A stretch of 64,000 nucleotides of DNA from the NCBI GenBank assembly GCA_001899685.1, contig MKWG01000043.1:533498-597497 (forward strand), read 5' to 3'. The position numbers and the translations under genes were made by a program. Shown one piece after another: positions 7,903 to 17,855 of the stretch. The first letter of the stretch is position 1; each line of letters opens with the position of its first letter. This DNA is from Sphingobacteriales bacterium 44-15 (GTDB lineage: Bacteria > Bacteroidota > Bacteroidia > Chitinophagales > Chitinophagaceae). The notes beneath the pieces were generated by a model. It saw only the letters and a list, made by a program, of their open reading frames with translations. It made no database searches and had not been told where the DNA came from.

Positions 7903-8940
7903 TTATGTTGACATACGCCGGATCAGCTCTACCGGCGTGATAATAGGCAATTGATCTACCATAGTCTGCTGAGTTCCTTTCAGGAGCTTAAGCAGCTCCC
8001 GTACAATGACCTTTCCCGTACGCCCCGGAAACTGGTCTATCGTCGTAATGGAAGGCGAAGCTATCGAAGTTCTCGGATCATTGGAATAACCTACGATACG
8101 TAATTTTTTAGGTACTGTAATGCCAATTTCCTTGGCAAACTGCAGCGCAGCAAGCGCCGTAAGGTCATTAGCCGCAAATATAGCATCAGGATAAGGAGGC
8201 TTGTTAAAAAGCGCATGCAGCGATTTACGGGCATTCTCCTCATTCAGTTCCTGGTAAAAAATATATTCTTTAAGAACAGGTACATTGTGTTGTATCATGG
8301 CTTTCTCAAACCCTGCATACCGGTCAACATACAGATTACAGCTCAGCGGACCATTAATGAAAGCAACCCTTTTTGCACCCAGCTCCAGCAGGTGAGAAAC
8401 AGCAAGATAGGCTCCCCTGAAATCATCGCCTTTTATAATGCAGGCCGGATAGGGCTTCATGGGAACACGATCATAAAATATCACGGGAATATTGTTCTGG
8501 CTGAGTATGTCAAAGTGGTCAAAGCTGGTTGTAAACAACGTGCAGGACGCTATTACCCCATCCACCCTTGAAGCATATAGAGTACGTGTTAAGTCTTTCT
8601 CCATTTCAAGCTGGTCGTTCGACTGGCAGATGATAAGGTTGTATCCCTGCGCATGCAACTGGTTCTGAATGGTAGTAATGACTTCGGTATGAAAGAACAT
8701 AGATATGCGGGGAACGATCAATCCAATGGTATGTGTTTTATTGGTTCGCAAACCCGATGCCATCACATTACGCTTATACCCCTTTTCTTCTATCATCGTC
8801 ATCACTTTGGTTCTTGTAGCCTCATGAACGTGCGGATGATTATTAAGCACACGGGAAATAGTCGCCGGTGATAAGTGCAGCGCCTCTGCAATATCGTGTA
8901 TGGAATTTTTCCCTTTTTTTTTCTTCTTCTTTGTTTCCAT
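7903..8940 (-). CDS. LacI-family transcriptional regulator within PUL 1
   Basis: The track's start at 8955 is a TTG. The ATG at 8940 (METKKKKKKGKNS) is preferred. A lysine-rich leader precedes the LacI helix-turn-helix (SIHDIAEALHLSPATISRVLNNHPHVHEATR), the hinge ASGLRTNKT and the effector-binding domain (TIGLIVPRISMFFHTEVI, VDGVIASCT, VIFYDRVP). It is placed inside the catabolic operon between a heparinase-like gene and GH88, so it would be co-expressed with the enzymes. That fits autoregulation by feedback from a breakdown product. Confidence 0.9.
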   Translation of the reverse strand: METKKKKKKGKNSIHDIAEALHLSPATISRVLNNHPHVHEATRTKVMTMIEEKGYKRNVMASGLRTNKTHTIGLIVPRISMFFHTEVITTIQNQLHAQGYNLIICQSNDQLEMEKDLTRTLYASRVDGVIASCTLFTTSFDHFDILSQNNIPVIFYDRVPMKPYPACIIKGDDFRGAYLAVSHLLELGAKRVAFINGPLSCNLYVDRYAGFEKAMIQHNVPVLKEYIFYQELNEENARKSLHALFNKPPYPDAIFAANDLTALAALQFAKEIGITVPKKLRIVGYSNDPRTSIASPSITTIDQFPGRTGKVIVRELLKLLKGTQQTMVDQLPIITPVELIRRMST

Positions 8941-8981
8941 ATTCCTGTTCTGCAATGAAACTTTTATCAGTATTTTGTTTA

Positions 8982-10925
8982 TTATTCGGGCCTGATCACC
9001 AACTTTACGGCGCTCTTTCCTGCAGTGCTTCCTGAAAGATTGATACGGTAAATATTATCACCCCATTTTTCTTCTATGCCTTTATCTTCCATCGTGACAA
9101 GCGGAATTTTCTCCACCGTCACTTTCATCTGCACCGGGTTGTATTGCACTAGAAAATTTTTGCCTTCCCCGTTTTCCTGTTTATAATAAATGGCCACCTC
9201 CCCTTCCTTTTTCAGCTTTGCAGGGTAACAGGTCATCAGATGCTCTGTAAATGTTCCTGCTGCCTGCAGGGATATTTTATCTGTCACTTCCACATTTTTT
9301 GTCCTGTTAAGCCTCACGGAACGCTGCCATTGATCAATCCCTGCATTGGCAGGATATGCCCCGGCAATATCCAGCGTCAGCTCAGAGAATTTTTTATTTT
9401 TCTGATAAGAAACACCAGTTGCCTTAAAATTGACGCCCGCCGGTTGGGTGAATCCCTTAATGGTAGGCAGGTTATGATAATCCGAGCAGTTGGACCATAT
9501 TTCATATCGCTTGTTGCTAAAAGTTTTCCCGGTATAGGTTCCTCTCCCCACATCAATAATCACAGGCAGTCCGTCATAATATACGATATAGTTACCAATA
9601 TCATTGTGATTATGGCTTTCATCATTGTTGCCTCCTTTGGCAGCCACAAAAAGTCCCCTGTCGCTGCCTTCCCTGTCTCTTGCGATCATCACCTGAATGC
9701 CGGGCAGCCATACATCAGCGGGCAATGGCAGCGCCTGTGGAGCGCTCCTGTACTCGTCCTGGATAAACAACTCAAAAAGATTCCTGAAATACTGAAAGCT
9801 GCCGATCTCTCCATTCTTTGGTTTGCGGTAAAAAGCGCCGAACTGCATCATACCCGGATCTCCGATATCTTTCCCGAACCGGTAGATCATGCCGGCAGCC
9901 ATTCCCGGCTTAGGATCCGCATCAGCAAAATCAATAAAATATTCTTTACCGATCTGCGCCCTGTAAATAAACCGCGCCATATTCTTTATTTTCTCATTGT
10001 CATATACATACCGGAAAGCATCTTTGGTAGCAAGATTGAGCATAGCAATGTTGTCGTATAACGAAGCTGCTGCCGCTCCCCAATACCCCGGGCCTTCATC
10101 ACACCCGCCATCTTCAGGATATGGATTTAGAAACTGGTCTAACACATGTAAAATCTTATATACCATATCAGCCCTCTTAGCGTTATCTTTTTCCAGCAAC
10201 AGTGCGGTATTGAGCCAGTTGGAGCATATCCACGGGTTCCAGTTGTTCGGCGGCCTGCCATTGGCGTTAGCAGCCATCCAGCCGTGCTGCTTTGTCATCA
10301 GCGGCTCGAATATCCTGTTGTTAACCTCATAATAGATCCTTTTGCGTATTTGCGGTGATACAGCATCAAGCTTATCTCCGACAAAATAATCTACCCATGC
10401 CAAAAAGGTAGCCGTCTCTGCGCTGAACAATTCCACAAACGGCTTTGATACATCCATCAGCCCGGAATATTCTTTTGTACGGGGCAGATGTGCAGAAGCG
10501 CCCCAAAAAGATTCTTCGCAAATAGACCATACGCCATTTATGATAGGATCAATAAATCTTCCCTTGTCCTCATATACTTCTGCCAGCAGCAAAGTGCCAA
10601 GCACCCTCCTCTTCTGAAAGCTTATTTTTTCATAACCGGCCCTTTCTCCTGTTCGCTCTATCAACAGCGAAGTAGTGGCAGGAATAGCGGGCCATTCGTA
10701 GTGAATATACGACTCCGCTTTTTCCAGGTATGCTTTCATAATAGTATCATCCGCCCTGCTCCAGGCTGTCCTGTCTGTAATATGCGGGAAAGGTGTCCAT
10801 TGTTGTTGTGAGATCAGTAGCCGCTGCAACTCTTCCCGGGAATATTTGCCGCTCAATAAATTTGATTCCTGCGCCTTAGCCTGCACCAAAAAAGCCAACC
10901 CAAAGACAAATGCGAATATTTTCAT
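8982..10925 (-). CDS. Heparinase II/III-family polysaccharide lyase
   Basis: This is a 647-residue exported protein with a signal peptide ending QAKAQ. It has an N-terminal (alpha/alpha) toroid (NGRPPNNWNPWICSNW near 222-237, DGGCDEGPGYWGAAAASLYD near 272-291). A heparinase II/III beta-sandwich follows, with the characteristic ESHNHNDIGNY at about 436-446. The layout suits lyases that cut uronic-acid polysaccharides by beta-elimination. The exact polysaccharide-lyase family and substrate cannot be set from sequence alone. Heparin/heparan, another glycosaminoglycan, or a plant or microbial uronan are all possible. The lack of sulfatases in this PUL argues for a substrate with little sulfate. 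Confidence 0.82.
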   Translation of the reverse strand: MKIFAFVFGLAFLVQAKAQESNLLSGKYSREELQRLLISQQQWTPFPHITDRTAWSRADDTIMKAYLEKAESYIHYEWPAIPATTSLLIERTGERAGYEKISFQKRRVLGTLLLAEVYEDKGRFIDPIINGVWSICEESFWGASAHLPRTKEYSGLMDVSKPFVELFSAETATFLAWVDYFVGDKLDAVSPQIRKRIYYEVNNRIFEPLMTKQHGWMAANANGRPPNNWNPWICSNWLNTALLLEKDNAKRADMVYKILHVLDQFLNPYPEDGGCDEGPGYWGAAAASLYDNIAMLNLATKDAFRYVYDNEKIKNMARFIYRAQIGKEYFIDFADADPKPGMAAGMIYRFGKDIGDPGMMQFGAFYRKPKNGEIGSFQYFRNLFELFIQDEYRSAPQALPLPADVWLPGIQVMIARDREGSDRGLFVAAKGGNNDESHNHNDIGNYIVYYDGLPVIIDVGRGTYTGKTFSNKRYEIWSNCSDYHNLPTIKGFTQPAGVNFKATGVSYQKNKKFSELTLDIAGAYPANAGIDQWQRSVRLNRTKNVEVTDKISLQAAGTFTEHLMTCYPAKLKKEGEVAIYYKQENGEGKNFLVQYNPVQMKVTVEKIPLVTMEDKGIEEKWGDNIYRINLSGSTAGKSAVKLVIRPE

Positions 10926-10952
10926 ATAGCTCTTTTATACGCCTGACAATGC

Positions 10953-12365
10953 TTATTTATATTTTAAAAGAAGTTCAGGTTTCTCCTGGTCATGCTGCAT
11001 AGTATAGGGAAGCCGCCATACCTTATCTCCATTTTCATTGCAGAAATAAAGGTAAGATATGGATAAGCTGTCCGGGTTGCCATCAGCCCAGAATGCATAA
11101 AAATCAGGATGGGCATTCAGCGGTCTCCTGGCATAAGAATGATTGCGGGTACTGTTTGATGTCAGATCGCGTTTTTTTATCCAGGTCTTCCCTTCATCTG
11201 CACTTTCCCAAAGCGCTATCTCCCCTCCTGTTCCATATCGTTGCGGCCCCGGCTCCGTAGGTCCTATGATCTGCCATTTATTTTTTCCAATATATAATGA
11301 TCCCATGTCATAATTATGCGTGGAAGTACATACCGGATCAAAGCTCCATTTTTTATCCCTGCGGTGGATAACAGTCCACACACGCGGGTCACCTGACGGT
11401 CCCGGCTGGAAACCTTTACTTATTACCGCAAGGATCACAGGATCGCCATGCTTGTCAAAATTCAAATCATTCAGGTATACCAGCTTTCCTTCAGCCTGAT
11501 AGTCTTTAATGAGCGCATTATTTTGCGGATCGCTCAATGGCGGTTGGATAGCTTTACCATCCATGGTTGTCCAGGTCTTTCCCATGTCGCTTGTCTGAAC
11601 GAGGTAAACATTTGTTCTTTTATCTACATTTCCCCCCGGATGATAGTTAAAAACAGAAACCAGTTTGTCGCCACGAAGATTGCTTACCTGGTAATGTCCT
11701 CCCATACCCGACAACTTCTGATCTTCCGTCCAGTTGATCCCATCGGCGCTTGTTTTCCAATACAATTCCCTTCCTTTTGTATATTTTGTAAAGAGATATA
11801 AAAATCCTTTGCCGGGTACCCACCAGGGCTGGGGATAAGTCATTTCACCGCTCAGAATTTCATCAAAACGGTCAATGCTGTAAGGCTCATGACTTTTAAA
11901 AAGAATACCCGGGCGACTGGTATTCCGTCCGCTGACAAACACCCACAGATATCCTTTACCGTCTATTGACAGCGAAGCGTTATCGTGGGGATCATCCACT
12001 CCTTTTTTATCGTATACGATAACCGGCTTGGGCACGGTTTTCTTTTTATGATCGAAATAAGAGATCATGATCAGCAAATGTCTTTCATCCTGCGCTGTGG
12101 TTCCTCCATATACAAAAAAAGTTTTGTGAACCTGTCTGGAATAGATAGCAACAGGCACATGACTTGAAGTATAAGTGCCGAGCCCGCCTGAATATTTATC
12201 GCCATAAGTGGAAAACTGTCCTAATGTGAACCAGATACCTTTATAGCCATCCGCCTTTGCATTCTGCGCAGAAGCGGTATTATACAACAGGCATATACAA
12301 CAACAAGTCTGGTATATCATCATCCTGAAAAACTTACTTATATCGCGCAGCCTTTTTTTATTCAT
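10953..12365 (-). CDS. BNR-repeat (BNR_4-type) beta-propeller protein
   Basis: The start at 12365 (MNKKRLRD) is preferred to 12398 because it leaves a signal peptide ending TASAQ and does not overlap the preceding gene. The mature protein opens with ADGYKGIWFTLGQFSTYGDKYSGGLGTY, which is typical of BNR_4 propellers found in polysaccharide loci, and continues with Asp-box-like turns. Relatives include propeller enzymes acting on uronic-acid glycans and others of unknown activity. It sits between two heparinase-like genes, so a role in degrading the same polymer is likely, but I cannot assign the reaction. Confidence 0.75.
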   Translation of the reverse strand: MNKKRLRDISKFFRMMIYQTCCCICLLYNTASAQNAKADGYKGIWFTLGQFSTYGDKYSGGLGTYTSSHVPVAIYSRQVHKTFFVYGGTTAQDERHLLIMISYFDHKKKTVPKPVIVYDKKGVDDPHDNASLSIDGKGYLWVFVSGRNTSRPGILFKSHEPYSIDRFDEILSGEMTYPQPWWVPGKGFLYLFTKYTKGRELYWKTSADGINWTEDQKLSGMGGHYQVSNLRGDKLVSVFNYHPGGNVDKRTNVYLVQTSDMGKTWTTMDGKAIQPPLSDPQNNALIKDYQAEGKLVYLNDLNFDKHGDPVILAVISKGFQPGPSGDPRVWTVIHRRDKKWSFDPVCTSTHNYDMGSLYIGKNKWQIIGPTEPGPQRYGTGGEIALWESADEGKTWIKKRDLTSNSTRNHSYARRPLNAHPDFYAFWADGNPDSLSISYLYFCNENGDKVWRLPYTMQHDQEKPELLLKYK

Positions 12366-12379
12366 ACCACATTCATGAA

Positions 12380-14295
12380 TCATTTGCCCAATGGCCATTT
12401 GCTTAAAGAAAAGGTAGTGATCTTCCCGGAATAATTTCCCGGTATCAGGCTCACCGCAGTAAAAGCTTTAGTATGCGCAGGAACAGTAAGCTCAAATCCT
12501 ACCAATACTGTTCCCGGGTTAGGCGCATCATACTCCTGCGGCGGGTCAGTGCTCCATGTCTTCATTATGATATTTCCTGACGCTTCCACCTTCAGCAAAA
12601 GCTGTTTTCCTTTTTGTGTGAGCAATATAGTGTTCTTTCCCGTGATCTTCGCATCTGCGGGAGTCAGCATTGTCCATCTTATAGTTGCAGCCGTATCTGC
12701 CGTTTCCATCTCATCGCGAACCACCACGTATTTTTTATCTACTACTGCAATTCCCCTCAAAGCTTTCGACAATGACCCTTTATATATTTCGCTAAGGTCA
12801 GCAGTAGCATTAAGAAATGATGGTGCTGAGGAATAACCCGTAATGGGTGCATATCCTTTCACCAACTGATGCTGATCGTTACGGTTAGCGTATTATGCAC
12901 CTGGTTGGTATAGCGGAATACCGTCCATCGCTGGGCATCCTGTGTTCGGCCAAATATCTGCAGTCCTTTTGATTCGAGCGATTCGTAATTCTGCGCCCCG
13001 AAATCCATAGCCCAGCGAACGCCTTCCGCATCCATGACAAAAGAGCCAATATCCATGTGCGCATGATTTACAGACGCCGAGCCGCCTTTCATGCCTACAA
13101 AAATCGCTGAAGTATCTGTCCATGAAGTACGCATGAGCGCTACAGGAGTTCTGCCGTGGCCTACCCATACCAGGTTTTTGGGTACAGTAATGGTATTCAT
13201 CTTAGCGCCGTCATTCCACAACATGATCCCGGGGAGCAGGCGGTCGTTTACAAATGCAGAAAAATTATTTTCACGCAACCGGTCGCACTCCACCCACAAC
13301 ACAGACGGATCATGAAGCCTGGATGCCAGCCAGAACATGGCAGGCTGTAACCCGCCGCCTTTTTCTCCTGCATCCGAATAGTTGAACGGTCTTCCCGTTG
13401 GCCCGGTCATGTTTTCCAAAAAAACAGCAGTCTGTAAAAACCCGGGGCTTTTACTCAGCCCGAAGTCCCTGCCGAAACGTTTTTCCACAGCAGATAAAAA
13501 CATCACATTAAAGCTTGTACCGTATCCCCAATAACCGTATCCTTCGGGATAGGCGCCATCGGGGGCATATTCCTGCATGGGCTTTACAACAGATCTTATA
13601 GCACGGTTGACTATACTTCTGCAAAGTGCAGGATCATCTTCATATACTGCCATTGCACCGTATGTCATGCCGGCATTGCATACCTGGTTCCAGTTGTGCT
13701 CTGCCCGCAGCCAGCCATTATTTTTCGGGTCGAGCGAAGGAGTAAGCCCTTTTTGAATAATAGCGGTTTTGATGACAGCCCTCGACGCTGCAGAAAGATC
13801 TTTATACAACCAGTCATACCCTATGGATAAGGCCATTGTCATTTCAGCAACATCAAGAAAATGAGAAGGGTTCCAGTCGCTGAAAGCTGAAATAGCCAAC
13901 ATTTCTTTTTCAGCGCGATCAAAATATTTTTTCTCCTGTGTCATACGATAAGCATACGACAGGAAGAAAAGGCGTCTCAACGCTTCCCGTGACTTTCCCA
14001 GTAACCTGCGCCCGATCTTTATGCGTTCTACCGGCGGCTGAGGCAGGATATTATCGCACTCCGCCAGAATAGCTTTATGCATTTGCTCCCACACAGGATC
14101 TGCGGCAATATTATTCCTGACATTTCTCTCCTCACCTTCCAACAACAATATCCTCGGATGATCGCCGAAAGATTCTGTTGGTGCTATAGAATCAGCCTGG
14201 GAAAATAAATTTGCAGTAACGCTGCATTGCAGCAACAATACAATAAGTGCCGAAGAGAAGCATTTTCTCTGAAGTAATCGTCCTGAAATATTCAT
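12380..14295 (-). pseudogene. Heparinase II/III-like lyase gene, interrupted by a single frameshift
   Basis: Two adjacent ORFs (12859-14295 and 12380-12865) encode one protein. The first holds a signal peptide, an (alpha/alpha) toroid (AEHNWNQVCNAGMTYGA) and most of the beta-sandwich (SVNHAHMDIGSFVMDAEG). It breaks after VHNTLTV and runs into TISISW and a stop. Shifting one base at about 12880 restores VHNTLTV-NDQHQLVKGYAPITGYS, which joins the second ORF (160 aa of C-terminal sandwich). One base appears to be missing. This is either a recent loss of function or a sequencing error. The upstream domain is intact, and neither part shows other decay. Confidence 0.85.
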
Positions 14296-14327
14296 ACGGC
14301 AATATTTATTATAAATGATATATTCCT

Positions 14328-16382
14328 TCAGTGCATAAGCACTGACTTTTCCTGTGATATTTTCTCCTGCAAAGGCATATTCCTGTTGCCTTCGTACATA
14401 TTATCCTCATACCGGCTGTCGTGTGCAGCATACGATTCCAATCCGAAGCCGCCATTATAATGTATGAGGTTATGATCCACCAGGACTTTTTTGGAGCCTT
14501 TGTATAAAAAAGAAACCAGTATGCCGCTACGGTCGTTACCTTCAATAAGATTGTTATGTATGCGGATATCTTCGCTTTCACTGACCAATACACCATAGTA
14601 ACCGTTTCTTGCCACTTCACAATGATCCAGCGAAGCCTGCTTACAATGCTCCAATGCAACACCGCTCCCGTATGGAGAGGTGACAAGTCTGCTATTGCTT
14701 ACCGTTATTTTTTTGCAATGGGTCAGCAGAAGATTGTGCTGTAAAGCTGCTCCGGGTATGACATTTCCTCCGTTTTCATTAAGATCACATCCCGATATAT
14801 GTACGGAATCTGCACCACTGATCAGCACCCCGTTGAATGTGCAGTTCCTTACGGTAATATTTTCCAGCGTGATATTATGCATACCGCCATCTGTGGAAGA
14901 ACGGAATACGATGCCGCCCCTGTTGTAGCGTCCTTTAAAGGAACGGTTACTGTTGGGATCTGTTCCGGGGTTTGTAGCATTAGCGCCTTCGACCACGATA
15001 TTCCGGATGGCTATGTCGTGCATGCCTTCCTCTTTATTCACCATGGCATCTCTCATGCCGGAAGCTGGATCAAGGAATAAAACCGAAGCCGCTCCTTCTC
15101 CATATATACTCACGCCGGAAGGTATCAGAAGTGTTGCCGGCAGGATATGTATACCCGCCTTTATCAATACCTTCCCGCCGGATACAGCAGCTTTATCCAA
15201 GGCTCCCTGCACAGATTGCCCCGGCGAGACTACCACAGCGTCACCAGTATCCGCGTTCCGGTATGCAATACCGGCGCCTGCCACAGACTGCAGGGAGTAT
15301 TGCCGGAGGAGTTTTGGTTTTTCAATTATTTTACTTTTAAACAGTCTTACAGAAGTCAGTATGCTCCGGGCAGCTTTAGTCCTCACCGAATCCGCTGCTC
15401 TCTTTACAAACGGCAGCTCCACTCCCATAGCTTTATAATGACGATATACATATTCATAATCGTCTCTCAGGTTTTTCTCACGTTCTGATATTATGCAATA
15501 GCATTGCTGCTCTTTTCCCAGTAAAAAGCCTGCGGTATATTCAAAGCCCGCGCCTATCCTGTTGTTGCCAATGGAAAACAGATCAACGCCCTGCGTGTAT
15601 GCCACCTGTGCAGCGCCGGCAAATTCTCCCAGGCCTAACTGTACATGTCCCTGGTCGCGGGGGCTTTCCTGGCACTGTCCATTGGGATAGATATACTTAA
15701 AAATACTGCCATTTACAGGCCCGTGCAGGAAATGATCAACCGCATTATCAAACATAGCCCGGTTGTCTGTAAAAACAGCTATCGCCATTATGCTGTGAAT
15801 GATAGCGCCGTCCCAATTACCATTGGCTTCAGGAAAATAATACCGCAGCAACGGGTAATAGACCGTCATCAGCATATTTTCAAATCCGTCGATGTCTTTC
15901 TGCTCCCACCCGGCGCCGGTATATCTCAACAGCTCTGCGGCATTACAAAGCAGGTGCCCGGTCCATGCAGCCAGGAGCTTTGCATCATTATAATCAAAAT
16001 CCCATAGTACCGGCGACCACGCATTTAATATATCCATTGCTTTACGCGCATATTTCCTGTCGGAAGTAATATACCATACCAATGCATAGCTGTAAGCCAT
16101 TTCAGCGCTCCGCGATAATTCATTGCCGCCGATATTAGGGCGTCCGTAAGGTCCGCGAAGCACATGCGCGAATGGCTTTACAACAAAAGGAGTATCGGCT
16201 ATAGCCTTAAGCCTGTCGAAAGCTCCTTTCCAGGGCGCTTCACCTGCCATTACCTTCCGCTTCATTTCGGCAAGGTCTGCAGCATTTTGATTGATGCCGG
16301 GATGCATCATTTTTTGTGCATGCAGTGAAGAAGAAAATAATACCGTTATATATAACAACAGCAGACGGATAGTATACTTCAT
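14328..16382 (-). CDS. Alginate-lyase-like domain fused to a right-handed parallel beta-helix
   Basis: This is an exported 684-residue protein with a signal peptide ending SLHAQ. Residues of about 25-335 resemble the (alpha/alpha) barrel of the alginate lyase family: RSAEMAYSYALVWYITSDRKYARKAMDIL, NGNWDGAIIHSIMAIAVF and ESPRDQGHVQLGLG. From about 375 the sequence turns into a parallel beta-helix with repeats such as NITLENITVRNCTFNGVLISG and KKITVSNSRLV. The two folds are each known in polysaccharide lyases. Their combination suggests a two-domain enzyme, or an enzyme with a glycan-binding helix. It starts 12 bp after the DUF4466-like gene stop, in the PUL 1 operon. Confidence 0.75.
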   Translation of the reverse strand: MKYTIRLLLLYITVLFSSSLHAQKMMHPGINQNAADLAEMKRKVMAGEAPWKGAFDRLKAIADTPFVVKPFAHVLRGPYGRPNIGGNELSRSAEMAYSYALVWYITSDRKYARKAMDILNAWSPVLWDFDYNDAKLLAAWTGHLLCNAAELLRYTGAGWEQKDIDGFENMLMTVYYPLLRYYFPEANGNWDGAIIHSIMAIAVFTDNRAMFDNAVDHFLHGPVNGSIFKYIYPNGQCQESPRDQGHVQLGLGEFAGAAQVAYTQGVDLFSIGNNRIGAGFEYTAGFLLGKEQQCYCIISEREKNLRDDYEYVYRHYKAMGVELPFVKRAADSVRTKAARSILTSVRLFKSKIIEKPKLLRQYSLQSVAGAGIAYRNADTGDAVVVSPGQSVQGALDKAAVSGGKVLIKAGIHILPATLLIPSGVSIYGEGAASVLFLDPASGMRDAMVNKEEGMHDIAIRNIVVEGANATNPGTDPNSNRSFKGRYNRGGIVFRSSTDGGMHNITLENITVRNCTFNGVLISGADSVHISGCDLNENGGNVIPGAALQHNLLLTHCKKITVSNSRLVTSPYGSGVALEHCKQASLDHCEVARNGYYGVLVSESEDIRIHNNLIEGNDRSGILVSFLYKGSKKVLVDHNLIHYNGGFGLESYAAHDSRYEDNMYEGNRNMPLQEKISQEKSVLMH

Positions 16383-16394
16383 ATAAACCCCTTT

Positions 16395-17396
16395 TTATTT
16401 GCCGCTCATGGTATACCGTTTCATGCTGATCACTGCGCTCTTACTGCCATTGTTTACAGAATTGAAATAAATATAAGCCCGGTATTTTCCATCGCTGGTT
16501 TCCGCCCAGACTCCTGCTTCCGCTTTTAAATTAATAGCAAAGTCGGGGGCGTTGGAAAGGTCGAGCTTTTCAAAATCAAGGTCATCAATATAAATACCAT
16601 ATTGAGATTGCGCCAGGTTATAATCCTGCAGGTTGAACACCTTCTGTACTTTAGTGCTTTTATTCACACCGGCAGGCAGATCCACTCCCGGCAGGTATTG
16701 CGCATCTGCAGCGGGAGACACCAATGCATGGTTAAAAATGACATCCGGATCTGCATAGTAAACGTATACAAGGTCGATCTTATCCGGATTGGCAGCAGCG
16801 CCTGCCTCATCATATACCTTCATATCGGCGATAGAAATATAGGCTGCGGCTCCATTGCTTACATTGAGCTTGCGTACCATATCCATAGTGGCAATAGTAT
16901 AGGGCCCCATTTTGTAGGAAACGGTCTCGCCATCATCGCTTTTAGCAGAAAATGTAAACGACACCTGCTTACCACGGGCTTCTTCAGGAATGACATAATA
17001 ATAACGAAGCGTCGCAGCGAAGGTATCCACATTATAAGTTACCGATGTAGTATTCCCGCTGGTAACGGAAGGTTCCGCTACCGGCACACCAACATCCTGC
17101 CCGCTGCCATTGGTATAGTAGGCATTGTTTTCGAGATAAGTGCCGTTTGCACCTGCAATAGAAGCTTCCACCTGGGCAGAGACCAGCTTACCTTTTTCAG
17201 GCAGGATCGCCATAGCATAAGCAAACTCTATCTGCTGTCCCACAATATTGGGCCCCAGCGTACGCTTGATCACATCATTCTGCAAAACATCTTTGGGAAC
17301 AGGAAGTGCATACTCTTCTTTTTTACAACCGGCAAGAAACAACCCTGCTGCCAGCGCCGGTAATATTGATTTGCGGAATATTTTTGTATGTAGCAT
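16395..17396 (-). CDS. Surface lipoprotein in the SusE/F position (DUF4466-like)
   Basis: The ATG at 17396 is used rather than the GTG at 17399. The protein (333 aa) has the lipobox LAGCKKE, then beta-rich domains (GPNIVGQQIEFAYAMAILPEKGKLVSAQVEASIAG, YYYVIPEEARGKQVSFTFSAKS). It follows susC, susD and another lipoprotein, which is the usual place for SusE/SusF-like surface glycan-binding proteins. I think it belongs to the DUF4466 group, but that is from memory of the sequence style and should be checked. Confidence 0.6.
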   Translation of the reverse strand: MLHTKIFRKSILPALAAGLFLAGCKKEEYALPVPKDVLQNDVIKRTLGPNIVGQQIEFAYAMAILPEKGKLVSAQVEASIAGANGTYLENNAYYTNGSGQDVGVPVAEPSVTSGNTTSVTYNVDTFAATLRYYYVIPEEARGKQVSFTFSAKSDDGETVSYKMGPYTIATMDMVRKLNVSNGAAAYISIADMKVYDEAGAAANPDKIDLVYVYYADPDVIFNHALVSPAADAQYLPGVDLPAGVNKSTKVQKVFNLQDYNLAQSQYGIYIDDLDFEKLDLSNAPDFAINLKAEAGVWAETSDGKYRAYIYFNSVNNGSKSAVISMKRYTMSGK

Positions 17397-17429
17397 CACA
17401 ATAATTTTTTGAATTGATTAAGAATTCTT

Positions 17430-17828
17430 TTACCTCGGTTGCACTGTTATGTAAACGGTATAAGGCTTTCTTACCTTACGGTTGCCTGAAACCACCGTAT
17501 ATATTTTTGGATGATCAAGGTCTGAAAAATCCACTTTGCCGGTGATCTTTGGATCAAGCTTGGCATCGGTAACCAGCGTAAACTGCGGGTAAAGATTTTT
17601 CAGATCAGTTCCATACAATACTTCAACATTTATAGTTTGTGCTACCGTATCTATTACAGCAGCTCCATTCCGTACAGTAACAAAGTCAGTGCCCAGCAAT
17701 TCAAAATTGCTCACATAACATTCCGCACGTGTAGTGATCAACAAACCATCTTCATCAACAGGATAATCTTTTTTACAACCGGCAAGCGCGAGCAAACTAA
17801 CAGCAATTGTTATGATATATGTTTTCAT
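17430..17828 (-). CDS. Small lipoprotein with a DUF5018-like domain
   Basis: Starting at 17828 (MKTYIITIAVSLLALAGCKKDYP) gives a clean lipobox. The mature region holds one immunoglobulin-like domain: CYVSNFELLGTDFVTVRNGAAVIDTVAQTINVEV, then YPQFTLVTDAKLDPK and PYTVYITV. This is typical of DUF5018-type modules encoded after susD. It is probably a surface glycan-binding or scaffold lipoprotein of PUL 1. It lies 27 bp after susD. Confidence 0.65.
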   Translation of the reverse strand: MKTYIITIAVSLLALAGCKKDYPVDEDGLLITTRAECYVSNFELLGTDFVTVRNGAAVIDTVAQTINVEVLYGTDLKNLYPQFTLVTDAKLDPKITGKVDFSDLDHPKIYTVVSGNRKVRKPYTVYITVQPR

Positions 17829-17855
17829 TGTAATCATTTTGGTTAATGTCAGGTT

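Noticed and set aside
9240-10061. 273-residue plus-strand ORF
   Set aside because: It is a shadow antisense to the heparinase-like gene, and the protein has no recognisable domain.
14309-14686. 125-residue minus-strand ORF
   Set aside because: It overlaps the alginate-lyase/beta-helix gene in another frame and lacks domain features.
14953-15438. 161-residue plus-strand ORF
   Set aside because: It is antisense to the beta-helix-containing gene; its composition is that of a reverse-strand shadow.
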